This document shows positions 28,124-36,649 of a stretch of DNA of 64,000 nucleotides, one piece after another. The notes beneath the pieces are model-generated. The model did no database searches and was not told where the DNA came from. It worked only from the letters and a program-made list of their open reading frames with translations. This stretch comes from Flavobacteriales bacterium (GTDB taxonomy: Bacteria; Bacteroidota; Bacteroidia; CAIKAF01). Both the position numbers and the translations under genes were made by a program. Position 1 is the first letter of the stretch. Each line of letters starts with the position of its first letter. The stretch spans positions 62,001 to 126,000 of the forward strand of contig JANWKT010000024.1 of the NCBI GenBank assembly GCA_025451235.1. Direction: 5' to 3'.

Positions 28124-29689
28124 ATGCCATTGAGCAGAAGGAATATTCTACTTCTTTTTTTAATCATACTTGCGGTGGGAGGCTTCTTTCGGTTTTATCA
28201 ACTGGGATCCATTCCTGCGGGTATTTTTAATGACGAAGCCTATTATGCAAATGATGGATTGGCCTCCCTCCAAACAGGCCATTATCGAATATTTTATCCT
28301 GATAACAACGGCAGGGAAGGATTGTTCATCTGGATCATGGCAGGTATCCAATCCTTCATGGATCCTTCTGCTTTTTCATTAAGGCTAGCGCCGGCTTTCA
28401 TAGGCCTGCTTACTTTATTGGTTTGTCCTTTCATGGTATATAATTTTCTACGGTCACAGCAAAAAGAGTTTGATGCAGGATCGAAAAAATATCTTTGGGT
28501 GGCTGCCTTTGCCACCATGTTTTTTTTAGCTACCAGTTATTGGCATATTAATTTTTCGAGGGTTGCGTTCAGGGCCATATTAGATCCACTTTTTTCCAGC
28601 CTTTCGATTCTTTTCATTTCTATTGCATTCATATATCCTAAAAAATATCTTTGGGCAAGTATGGCGGGTTTATTTTGCGGAATGGGCATTCTCGGATACG
28701 GCTCATATAAGTTCATGGTATTTCCCATTACAATATTCCTGATCATTGGCCTCTTAAAATCCCGAAAAAACCTGGTCGCTATTATTTGTATCGTAACAGG
28801 TGCCATCCTCTCCGCCTTACCCATGTTATTGTTCATATCAGGATCACCTGACGTTTATTTCTCAAGACTGTCACAAGTTTCAGTCTTTGCTACGGACTCA
28901 CCTGCTGCTGCTTTCTGGAATTCCTTTACCAAACAGATCACCATGCTATTTTGGGAGGGAGATAAAAATTTTCGGCATAATTTCAATGCACACCCTCAAT
29001 TGCACCCAATGGTGGCCATATTTTTTGTGATCGGATGGATACAGATGATCTGCATCCTCGTTCGACCTTCTTATAAACTCTCCACCTTGAATTCGATACT
29101 TTCCAAAAGAGCAGCTTGGGTATTATTGATATGGTGGTTAAGCATGGTGATCCCAGGTTCCCTTACTTTCGAAGGTCAACCTCATGCACTCAGGGCGATC
29201 GGCATGATCATTCCAACCTTCACCATTGCCGGAATTGGATTGTCCTCCTGCATGGCTCTTTCCGGAAACCTGTTCAAAAAAACCAAACTAGCCTGGGCTA
29301 CCATACTTTCTGTTCTCGCCTGCATACTTGTATTCAGCACAACCAGAAATTATTTCTACCGGTTTGCAAAAAATCCTGATACAGCCTATTTCTTTCATAA
29401 CAACAGGTACAAACTTTATCAGGACCTCATTGGTCAACCTGAATTACATAAGATCATTGTTGTGGATCAAGATCATCCTGTGCAAACCATATGGGATATC
29501 CAACCCTATATCTTTCTAATAGACCACAACTTTCCTGAGCACAATACGTCCATTGTAGACATAGAAGATCTGATCAACCAACCACAATTCAATACGGCAG
29601 TTTTCTTAACCATCGACAAGATGGAAGCGAAAGTAAAAGAATATGTAAAAGATGAGAGTCGAATTATCCTATATCAAAAATATGAATAG
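28124..29689 (+). CDS. GT39-family (ArnT-like) membrane glycosyltransferase
   Basis: A 521-residue GT-C enzyme predicted to move a sugar from a polyprenyl-phosphate carrier to a lipid or protein in the periplasm. The first periplasmic loop has the acidic catalytic pair Asp-Glu in GIFNDEAYYANDG, followed by GREGLFIWIMAGIQSF. About twelve hydrophobic helices follow, then a soluble C-terminal tail of about 100 residues (from YFFHNNRYKLYQDL). In contrast to the glycosyltransferase at 12808, the Asp-Glu motif is intact. The acceptor is unknown. A TATATTTA near-promoter lies at 28098-28105, 19 bases before the ATG. Confidence 0.85.
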   Translation: MPLSRRNILLLFLIILAVGGFFRFYQLGSIPAGIFNDEAYYANDGLASLQTGHYRIFYPDNNGREGLFIWIMAGIQSFMDPSAFSLRLAPAFIGLLTLLVCPFMVYNFLRSQQKEFDAGSKKYLWVAAFATMFFLATSYWHINFSRVAFRAILDPLFSSLSILFISIAFIYPKKYLWASMAGLFCGMGILGYGSYKFMVFPITIFLIIGLLKSRKNLVAIICIVTGAILSALPMLLFISGSPDVYFSRLSQVSVFATDSPAAAFWNSFTKQITMLFWEGDKNFRHNFNAHPQLHPMVAIFFVIGWIQMICILVRPSYKLSTLNSILSKRAAWVLLIWWLSMVIPGSLTFEGQPHALRAIGMIIPTFTIAGIGLSSCMALSGNLFKKTKLAWATILSVLACILVFSTTRNYFYRFAKNPDTAYFFHNNRYKLYQDLIGQPELHKIIVVDQDHPVQTIWDIQPYIFLIDHNFPEHNTSIVDIEDLINQPQFNTAVFLTIDKMEAKVKEYVKDESRIILYQKYE

Positions 29690-29755
29690 GTAATAACGAA
29701 GATGGGCGTCGGATAACCTAAAACTTTTGTACATTCAACCATTATTTTTTCAATC

Positions 29756-31366
29756 ATGAAAACAGCATTTACCTTATTACAAGATCCTCGTCAAAACAAA
29801 GGAACCGCTTTCAGCAAAGAAGAAAGAGATAAATATGGTTTGAATGGCTTATTACCCAATGTAATTGAGAACCTTGATACCCAGGTATTGCGGGTACTTG
29901 GTCAGGTGGACGAATTTGAAAAACCTATCAATAAATACATCTATTTAATGGGATTGCTCGAAAACAACGAGACCTTGTTCTTTAAAACAGTGATGAGCAA
30001 TCCTGCCAAGTATTTGCCCCTGGTCTATACACCTACAGTAGGCGAAGCTTGTGAGACCTTTGGGCATATCATGCGCAGCCCTCGTGGAATTTATATCTCC
30101 ATTAAAGAGAAACACAGGATCAGAGAAATTTTGAGGAATTGGTACGACAAAGATGTAAGATTTGCGGTAGTAACAGATGGTGAACGCATTTTAGGTTTAG
30201 GCGATCTGGGTGTTTGTGGAATGGGAATTCCCATTGGCAAGCTATGCTTGTATACCACTTGCGCCGGTGTACCACCTGAATATACTTTGCCCATCACATT
30301 GGACGTAGGCACCAACAATAAGAAGTTTTTAAACGATCCTCTATATCCGGGTTTACGACAAAAGCGTGTTGGTGGAGAGGAGTATGATGATTTTGTGTTG
30401 GAGTTTGTGAATGCCATCAAAGATGTATTTCCAAAGATATGTATCCAATGGGAAGATTTTGCAGGAGCTGAGGCAGTAGAGATCATGGGTAAATACCGGG
30501 ACAAAATATGTTCCTTCAATGATGATATCCAGGGTACAGCCGCTGTGGCAACAGGTGGTTTGCTGGCAGCCTGCTATTATTCAGGTAAAGCATTAACCGA
30601 CCAAAGGTTTTTGTTTTTAGGTGCTGGTGCAGCTGCAACAGGTATCGCAAATCTATTAGCACTAAAGATGCAAATGAATGGGGCGAGTAAAGAAGAAGCC
30701 TATGATCGCTTCTATATGTTCGATGTAAATGGATTATTAGTAAAGTCCAGAAAGGATATTCTTGACTTCCAGGAACCGTTTGTGCATGACATGGAACCCA
30801 ATAATAATTTTGCAGATGCTATTTTAAAGATAAAACCAACAGCTATCATTGGGGTAAGTACTGTAGGAGGGGCTTTTAACGAGCAGGTAGTAAGCAATAT
30901 GGCCAGATTGAACGAAAATCCGATCATCTTCCCGTATTCAAATCCTACTTCTCATGCCGAATGTACTGCCGAACAAGCCATTACCTGGACCAAAGGCAAG
31001 TGTATATTCGCCAGCGGAAGTCCCTTTGCTCCTGTTACCTATAAGGGTAAAACCTATACTCCTGGTCAGGGAAACAATGTATATATATTCCCAGCCATGG
31101 GTTTGGCCATATTTGCCACAGAAGCTACCAGGGTCACCGATAAAATGTTCATCACTGCTTCGGAGGCATTGGCTTCGCAGGTAAGTCGCTCCGATTTTGA
31201 AAAAGGACTTATTTATCCTCCTATCAATTCAATTCTCGAAGTGTCGGTGAATATTGCTATTCGCATTGCAGAAGAGATTTTCGACAGTGGCTTGGCTGGA
31301 ATAGAAAAGCCGACAAATCTGGAACAATACATTCGGAGTAAAATGTACCAACCTGTGTACAAATAA
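29756..31366 (+). CDS. NAD-dependent malic enzyme
   Basis: This enzyme oxidises and decarboxylates L-malate to pyruvate with reduction of NAD(P)+. The 536-residue product has all main motifs: the catalytic tyrosine in VYTPTVGEAC (Tyr91), GIPIGKLCLYTTCAG with the catalytic lysine (Lys162), the metal-binding group in QWEDFAGAEA (Glu233, Asp234) and FNDDIQGTA (Asp256). The Rossmann nucleotide site FLFLGAGAAATGIANLL follows at about 285-300. It is the large form of the enzyme (SfcA/MaeA type), so NAD is the likely cofactor; the choice between NAD and NADP cannot be read with certainty. A plausible promoter is the seven-of-eight match AACTTTTG at 29722-29729. Confidence 0.95.
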   Translation: MKTAFTLLQDPRQNKGTAFSKEERDKYGLNGLLPNVIENLDTQVLRVLGQVDEFEKPINKYIYLMGLLENNETLFFKTVMSNPAKYLPLVYTPTVGEACETFGHIMRSPRGIYISIKEKHRIREILRNWYDKDVRFAVVTDGERILGLGDLGVCGMGIPIGKLCLYTTCAGVPPEYTLPITLDVGTNNKKFLNDPLYPGLRQKRVGGEEYDDFVLEFVNAIKDVFPKICIQWEDFAGAEAVEIMGKYRDKICSFNDDIQGTAAVATGGLLAACYYSGKALTDQRFLFLGAGAAATGIANLLALKMQMNGASKEEAYDRFYMFDVNGLLVKSRKDILDFQEPFVHDMEPNNNFADAILKIKPTAIIGVSTVGGAFNEQVVSNMARLNENPIIFPYSNPTSHAECTAEQAITWTKGKCIFASGSPFAPVTYKGKTYTPGQGNNVYIFPAMGLAIFATEATRVTDKMFITASEALASQVSRSDFEKGLIYPPINSILEVSVNIAIRIAEEIFDSGLAGIEKPTNLEQYIRSKMYQPVYK

Positions 31367-31425
31367 AATTTGTTTTTTTGCTACTTTTACTAGGATATAA
31401 GATCAGACTCTATACCTGCTGCTAA

Positions 31426-32712
31426 ATGATGATCAACATTTTAATTATAGTTTTTATCCTTGGTTATTTTCTTATTGCTTTTGAACATACAACCAAAATC
31501 AATAAAGCTGCGATTGCTCTTTTAACTGGAGGCATCTGCTGGACAATTTATATCATGTTTTCGCCGGAAAAAGAACTGGTGAATGAACATCTAACACATC
31601 ATCTCGGAAATTTATCCGGTATTCTCTTCTTTTTGCTGGCGGCCATGACCATTGTAGAACTAATCGATGCACATGATGGATTTGATCTAATAACATCAAG
31701 GATCAAACAAACGGATAAAAGAAAATTGTTATGGATGATTTCCTTTATCACATTTTTTCTTTCTGCAATTTTAGATAATCTTACTACCACTATTGTGGTT
31801 GTATCCCTTTTAAGAAAACTCATCAAAGATCCTAAAGACCGGTTATTTTTTGCTGGGATAGTGATTATTGCCGCAAATGCTGGAGGTGCATGGTCACCCA
31901 TTGGCGATGTAACTACTACCATGCTTTGGATTAACGGGCAAATTAGCGCCTCTGCAGTTATCCAACAGCTTTTCATCCCCAGCTTGGTATGTATGTTGGT
32001 TCCCTTGATCATATTATCATTTATATTAAAGGGAAAAGTAATTAAGCCAGAGGTAAATGATCAGAACCTCAAGAAAGATGTTTCAACAAAACATAAGACC
32101 ATCGTTCTTGCTTCTGGGTTGGCTGTTTTAATGCTGGTCCCTGTTTTTAAAACCATTACACATTTGCCTCCCTATATTGGCATTTTGATAGGGCTGGGTG
32201 TTTTATGGTTCATAACAGAACTCATACACAGCGGAAAAGATGAAGCGGATAGATCCAACTTATCGGTGAGTTATGCATTGAGAAAAATTGACAGCCCAAG
32301 CATTCTGTTTTTCCTTGGAATTCTGATCAGTATTGCTGCCTTGGAATCAACTGGGATTCTGACCAATTTTGCTAAATGGATGACAGCAACCCTTGGCAAC
32401 GAAAATACCATTGTAGTCTCGTTAGGGGTGCTTTCCTCCATTGTTGATAATGTGCCACTGGTAGCGGCTGCCCAGGGAATGTATGATTTAAACCATTATC
32501 CTACCGATCATTCATTCTGGATATTCCTTGCTTATTGCACTGGAACGGGGGGTAGCATGTTGATCATAGGTTCAGCCGCCGGAGTGGCAGCCATGGGTAT
32601 GGAAAATATCAGTTTCTTTTGGTACCTTAAACGAATCAGCCTCCTGGCCTTGTTAGGCTATATAGGTGGAGTCGGGGCGTTCCTGCTTCAGCAATATATC
32701 ATTAGAGGATAG
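31426..32712 (+). CDS. nhaD: Sodium:proton antiporter, NhaD type
   Basis: A 428-residue membrane protein of the ion transporter superfamily with about twelve helices. Typical NhaD segments are FEHTTKINKAAIALLTGG near the start, IVELIDAHDGFDLI, FFLSAILDNLTTTIVVVSLLRKL, and IIAANAGGAWSPIGDVTTTMLWINGQI. In the second half come VSLGVLSSIVDNVPLVAAAQGMYDL and GTGGSMLIIGSAAGVAAMG. The two DN-containing re-entrant segments are the expected ion path. It exchanges Na+ (or Li+) for protons and helps in salt and pH balance. It follows the malic enzyme at 60 bases, possibly in one transcript. Confidence 0.93.
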   Translation: MMINILIIVFILGYFLIAFEHTTKINKAAIALLTGGICWTIYIMFSPEKELVNEHLTHHLGNLSGILFFLLAAMTIVELIDAHDGFDLITSRIKQTDKRKLLWMISFITFFLSAILDNLTTTIVVVSLLRKLIKDPKDRLFFAGIVIIAANAGGAWSPIGDVTTTMLWINGQISASAVIQQLFIPSLVCMLVPLIILSFILKGKVIKPEVNDQNLKKDVSTKHKTIVLASGLAVLMLVPVFKTITHLPPYIGILIGLGVLWFITELIHSGKDEADRSNLSVSYALRKIDSPSILFFLGILISIAALESTGILTNFAKWMTATLGNENTIVVSLGVLSSIVDNVPLVAAAQGMYDLNHYPTDHSFWIFLAYCTGTGGSMLIIGSAAGVAAMGMENISFFWYLKRISLLALLGYIGGVGAFLLQQYIIRG

Positions 32713-32748
32713 ATCATTTAATATTTTTTATGGCGCCAAACCCTACCT

Positions 32749-32855
32749 ACCTGCCTACCGGCAGGCAGGTGCTACGGGGTCCGCTTCGCTACCACCTTTA
32801 CCAATTGGTAAAGGGCCAAGCCCTTCGCCCGTCCGAACGGCATTCGGCCGGACGG
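32749..32855. repeat. Cluster of three intergenic palindromes
   Basis: Three hairpins lie in a row. ACCTGCCT (32749-32756) pairs with AGGCAGGT (32763-32770). A perfect 20-base palindrome CCTTTACCAATTGGTAAAGG is at 32795-32814. CCGTCCG (32829-32835) pairs with CGGACGG (32849-32855). The stretch is richer in G+C than its surroundings. Such palindromes are often mobile-type repeats in Bacteroidota genomes; the first unit is echoed near 51263. Function is not known, but they may also end the nhaD message. Confidence 0.7.
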
Positions 32856-32887
32856 ATAGCGGTTGCGCATAACTGCCTTCGTTCAGC

Positions 32888-32922
32888 TTTGCACAAAACT
32901 GAACCTTTTTCGTTTATATTTG
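32888..32922 (+). promoter_or_regulatory. Putative promoter TTTG-N23-TATATTTG
   Basis: An exact -7 match (32915-32922) with a TTTG box (32888-32891) at the long end of the normal spacing range, 53 bases before the ATG at 32976. Confidence 0.5.
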
Positions 32923-32975
32923 TATACAGTATAGTTTCCTGCCAGCGTTAAAGGAATGGAAATAAAAACAACCAC

Positions 32976-33818
32976 ATGTTAAAACCTATTACAACAGTTA
33001 CTTCTTTTGGCCTGGCCCTTATTCTTCTAACATTCCTATCCCCTATCCATGCCCAAAGTCTGCAACAGATTACACATTTAAGAGGGGTCAAAGATTATAA
33101 TGGTGTGAAAGTAACCGTTACCTCAGCAGGTAAAACGGATAGCCTTCAATATTGTGGTACAGATACCTGGCCTTATTATGTTGGCTACAATTCTATCAAC
33201 TCAGGTTGTGCGGATGGGAGCTTTACGTTTAGCTTTTCAACTCCGGTAAAAGAGGTGGTACTTAACCTGTCTGCCTTATCTCATAGCGACGGTACATATA
33301 ACGAAGAAGCAAGGATATTTGTAAATGGAAGGCATTATATGGTAAAAACGTTGGGTAAGTCCAATAGCTGTGGTGAAGGTGAATGCGTGGTTACTCCTGA
33401 AGGAAATATAAGACCCTGCAACAATTGTACGGGATCAGGATCGAACGGAATAAAGATCAAAGGACCCATTAATAGCATTACCATTGAATGTAATATTATT
33501 TTAGGTGAACCTATGGGATTTGTGGCCTCCGTATTTATGGGACCAAAAGCCAAGGATGAAATTACCCTCAACAGTTATACGGCGTCTTTTGTAGAAAGTG
33601 CGGCAGGCGATGGCAGAGAATTGGTCATCGAATCACCCGAACTCCAAAATGCAGAGATCAGCATAAAAGATGCATCGGGTAATCCTGTTACAATCAGGTA
33701 CAGAAGTATAGAGCCCACCAAGATCATTATTGATGCCTCAGAATTCAATGCCGGGGAATACTGGCTTGAGATCAAGCTGAATGGTGTGGTTGAAAAACAA
33801 AAGCTTTTTATTCAATAA
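32976..33818 (+). CDS. Small secreted protein, tandem paralog 1
   Basis: A 280-residue protein with a signal peptide (ending SPIHAQ). Residues about 28-205 form a beta-rich domain with WPYYVGYNSINSGCADGSFTFSFSTPVKEVVLNLSAL, FVNGRHYMV and a cysteine pair in VTPEGNIRPCNNC. This domain aligns with that of the next gene, including the NIRPCxxC motif, so the two arose by duplication. The last 65 residues (LVIESPELQNAEISIKDASG ... KIIIDASEFNAGEYWLEIKLNG ... KQKLFIQ) match the ends of the genes at 26429 and 33849. I do not recognise the middle domain. Cell-surface or secreted location is inferred from the signal peptide and sorting-like end. Confidence 0.75.
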   Translation: MLKPITTVTSFGLALILLTFLSPIHAQSLQQITHLRGVKDYNGVKVTVTSAGKTDSLQYCGTDTWPYYVGYNSINSGCADGSFTFSFSTPVKEVVLNLSALSHSDGTYNEEARIFVNGRHYMVKTLGKSNSCGEGECVVTPEGNIRPCNNCTGSGSNGIKIKGPINSITIECNIILGEPMGFVASVFMGPKAKDEITLNSYTASFVESAAGDGRELVIESPELQNAEISIKDASGNPVTIRYRSIEPTKIIIDASEFNAGEYWLEIKLNGVVEKQKLFIQ

Positions 33819-33848
33819 AAGATTTCCTAACTTCAGGTTTTAATCCTG

Positions 33849-34685
33849 ATGGTAAGTATGCATGCATTTTCATCCCGGATCGTCTTCATCGCCTTTTTTC
33901 TATTGGCGGGATTTCAATATTTGCAGGCTCAAAAAACTTTTCAGGTAACCCATATCGAAGGGAGTCGGAAAATAAATGGGATACAGATCACTGTTCTGCA
34001 CCATGGTAAAATAGCCATCCTGGAAGATTTAAGTTATTGCAAAGGTGAAACAGGTCCCTATTATTTCGGCTATAGTTATGTAGACTATATCAGCGAAGAC
34101 GGGGGGTATACCTTCCTCTTTGATCCACCTGCCAAAGAAATTATTGTAAATGTTACCGGCTTATCAAGTGATGCTGAAAATATGGAAGAAGTAAAGTTCT
34201 ATGTAAATGGATTGCATTATGCTATTCCTTCGGCAGGATCAAAAATAGATTGTGAGGAAATGGCCATTTTAACCCCGAAGGGAAATATACGTCCATGTCG
34301 CGAATGTTCTATTTCCGGTTGGAAAGGAACCAAGATTTCAGGTCCCATTAGTAAATTTATGGTTACAGACAGCGTGATATCGGGTCAACCTGCCGGAGCG
34401 TTAATTGCTTTGTATATAAGTGAACCACCTTTGGAACTATCCATTACCAATAAGATCCCATTCCGCGATATTGCAGCGGGCTATGGCATCAAAATCACCT
34501 CTAAGAATTTTGATGCATCCGGCATCACATTAACCGATCTAAATGGCAGAAAACTCGATTTTTATTTTGACCGAATTGACTTCGAACATATCTTTCTTTC
34601 ATCTCCACAGTTAATTAAAGGAGAATACATACTGGAAATATCGAGAGATGGTTTTTCAGAAAAACAAAAGATCATTGTGGAGTAA
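33849..34685 (+). CDS. Small secreted protein, tandem paralog 2
   Basis: A 278-residue secreted protein starting 30 bases after its paralog, probably in one transcript. The signal peptide is SSRIVFIAFFLLAGFQYLQAQ; an ATG three codons inside is also possible. The central domain repeats the paralog's layout: GPYYFGYSYVDYISEDGGYTFLFDPPAKEIIVNVTGL, FYVNGLHYAIP, and LTPKGNIRPCREC. The same short C-terminal domain closes the protein (IKITSKNFDASGITLTDLNG ... GEYILEISRDGFSEKQKIIVE). Function unknown. It converges with trxB across 64 bases without a clear terminator. Confidence 0.75.
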   Translation: MVSMHAFSSRIVFIAFFLLAGFQYLQAQKTFQVTHIEGSRKINGIQITVLHHGKIAILEDLSYCKGETGPYYFGYSYVDYISEDGGYTFLFDPPAKEIIVNVTGLSSDAENMEEVKFYVNGLHYAIPSAGSKIDCEEMAILTPKGNIRPCRECSISGWKGTKISGPISKFMVTDSVISGQPAGALIALYISEPPLELSITNKIPFRDIAAGYGIKITSKNFDASGITLTDLNGRKLDFYFDRIDFEHIFLSSPQLIKGEYILEISRDGFSEKQKIIVE

Positions 34686-34749
34686 GTCTCAAGGTCTAAG
34701 CGAAGCCGCCCAGGTGCCCAACTAAGAAAGCTAATAAATTTACGCATCG

Positions 34750-35703
34750 TTAATGTACAGCAGCTTCCGACTCCACGGCTGCCAAAAATCTTTCGGCTTC
34801 AAGGGCAGCCATACAACCGGTGCCGGCTGCAGTAACTGCCTGGCGGTATATTTTGTCCTGTGCATCACCTGCTGCAAACACTCCCTCAATATTGGTTTGA
34901 GTAGTTCCGGGTTTGGTGATCAGGTAACCTTGTTCATCCATGGTGATCCACCCTTTAAAAATAGCGGTATTGGGTTCATGACCGATCGCTACAAAAAATC
35001 CGGTAGCTGAAATGATGCTGGTTTCTTGGGTTTTATTGTTGATCACTTTTACCCCTTCTACCACCTTCTCACCCATCACCTCAACCGCTTCTGTATTAAA
35101 AAATATCTCAATATTCGGTGTATTTTTTACCCTGTTGGCCATTATTTTTGAAGCTCTGAATTCATCTCTTCTCACCAGCATCGTTACTTTTTTGCAAAGC
35201 TTAGATAGATAATGTGCCTCTTCACAAGCGGTATCTCCTGCTCCAACGATCACTACATCCTGCCCTTTATAAAAGAACCCATCGCATACGGCACAAGCCG
35301 ACACGCCATGTCCATTGAGGCGCTGTTCAGATTCCATTCCAAGCCATTTAGCGGAGGCACCTGTACTAATGATCACTGTTTCGGCTAACACTTCTACGCT
35401 TTCATCAATAGTGATCTTAAAAGGTCTTTTCGAAAAATCTACCTTTGTAGCTAACCCAAACCTAACATCTGTACCAAATCTTTCAGCCTGGTTTTTAAAA
35501 TCTTCCATCATTTGCGGACCCATGATCCCTTCTGGATAACCTGGATAGTTTTCCACGTCATTGGTGATCATTAACTGACCGCCTGGCTGAAGCCCTGTAT
35601 ACATGACCGGTTTTAGTCCTGCCCTGGCTGCATAAATAGCCGCTGTATAGCCTGCCGGGCCGGCTCCAATAATCAAACATTGAATGATTTGCTGATCGCT
35701 CAT
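34750..35703 (-). CDS. trxB: Thioredoxin-disulfide reductase
   Basis: TrxB passes electrons from NADPH through FAD to the disulfide of thioredoxin. The 317-residue product has the FAD-binding GAGPAG (13-18), the redox-active pair Cys137-Ala-Val-Cys140 in SACAVCDG, the NADPH site GAGDTACEEA (154-163) and the C-terminal FAD motif VFAAGDAQDKIYRQAVTAAGTG. Length is typical for the low-molecular-weight class. It is a single gene on the minus strand. A TAAATTTA near-promoter is found about 35 bases before the ATG. Confidence 0.97.
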   Translation of the reverse strand: MSDQQIIQCLIIGAGPAGYTAAIYAARAGLKPVMYTGLQPGGQLMITNDVENYPGYPEGIMGPQMMEDFKNQAERFGTDVRFGLATKVDFSKRPFKITIDESVEVLAETVIISTGASAKWLGMESEQRLNGHGVSACAVCDGFFYKGQDVVIVGAGDTACEEAHYLSKLCKKVTMLVRRDEFRASKIMANRVKNTPNIEIFFNTEAVEVMGEKVVEGVKVINNKTQETSIISATGFFVAIGHEPNTAIFKGWITMDEQGYLITKPGTTQTNIEGVFAAGDAQDKIYRQAVTAAGTGCMAALEAERFLAAVESEAAVH

Positions 35704-35755
35704 AACGAAATAAGGTAGTTAAAGTAAAAAGAGGGTAAATTTACGAAGAAAATTC

Positions 35756-36646
35756 CTAGGGAACGATATAGGTCTTATAACTGACCCCTATCCCAACGAA
35801 ACCACCTAGCCCTCCGTTGATGTTGCTAGCCACAAATGTAGGCGCAGAAAAAGGATTTCCGAATGAAGAAGCAGCATCGTCATATGTTCGTAAAAATTCA
35901 TAAGAATGGAAATCTATGCTGCAGAATTTTACCGAAATGGTATCCCCCCTTCTCCATCTCACCCCATCTTCGTCGGGTATAGTATCGCCGGTAGCTGTAT
36001 TGAACCATGAAGGAGTTGGGCTAGGGCGACCGAAAACAAATTCTATATATTGCCCATTGGCCAACTGGTCATTCGAAATGGACTGACCTGGTACCGGAAC
36101 GAAAAATGGATACCCCTGCCTTTTACACAAGAGGTTATAGAAGTTTCCGAGGGTATCAGGTTCCTTAAAGTAGATCCAGCCTAAACCCAATGAATCATCC
36201 GTCCCAAATTGCTCCCATTTGATAGAATCCACTGGAACTGCTCCAGGTATGGTAGTGCTCGAGGTTAACGTATCCCCTAAGGCATATACAGTAAGATAAT
36301 ATTTCTTCCATTCCTGTCCAATTAATGCAGGATTTGTTCCCTTATAAAATATAGGAGGAAACTGTGCAGCATCAATGGTTAATTGAAGTGTATCGTAATT
36401 GATCCCGTCGCTTAAAATTACGGTGGCATTATTAATGAAGATTGCACTAAGTGCCGAAATGCTGATCACATCAAAATAGGGAGCTGTTTTGGTCACTGCT
36501 ACTTTCGCATATTGACCATTTTCTATGGTAGCATCCACTACCACCAAGGTTTCAGGGGTAGGTAGATCAATATCGATTTCCGATTCACAGGAGAGAAGGC
36601 CTGCAAGCAGCAAAACAGAAAAAATAATATGCCAGCGTTTCTTCAT
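35756..36646 (-). CDS. DUF4249 lipoprotein
   Basis: The 296-residue product has a lipoprotein signal with the lipobox LLSC (Cys20; LLAGLLSCESEIDIDLP), so it is anchored to a membrane after lipidation. The rest matches the DUF4249 pattern: TLVVVDATIENGQYAKVAVTKTAPYFD, a NATVILSDG strand, and later strands with a conserved tyrosine (HSYEFLRTYDDAASSFGNPFSAP). The family is common in Bacteroidota and usually lies directly after a TonB-dependent receptor. Here the spacing to the receptor stop is three bases, so the two are one operon. It may act as a surface partner of that receptor, in a way similar to SusD, but this is inference. Confidence 0.9.
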   Translation of the reverse strand: MKKRWHIIFSVLLLAGLLSCESEIDIDLPTPETLVVVDATIENGQYAKVAVTKTAPYFDVISISALSAIFINNATVILSDGINYDTLQLTIDAAQFPPIFYKGTNPALIGQEWKKYYLTVYALGDTLTSSTTIPGAVPVDSIKWEQFGTDDSLGLGWIYFKEPDTLGNFYNLLCKRQGYPFFVPVPGQSISNDQLANGQYIEFVFGRPSPTPSWFNTATGDTIPDEDGVRWRRGDTISVKFCSIDFHSYEFLRTYDDAASSFGNPFSAPTFVASNINGGLGGFVGIGVSYKTYIVP

Positions 36647-36649
36647 CTT

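Noticed and set aside
30091-30519. 142-codon minus-strand frame inside malic enzyme
   Set aside because: Antisense of highly conserved motifs, no domain.
32666-32951. Short plus-strand frames (68 and 73 codons) over the palindrome cluster
   Set aside because: They run through palindromic repeats and overlap nhaD; no start context or homologous feel.
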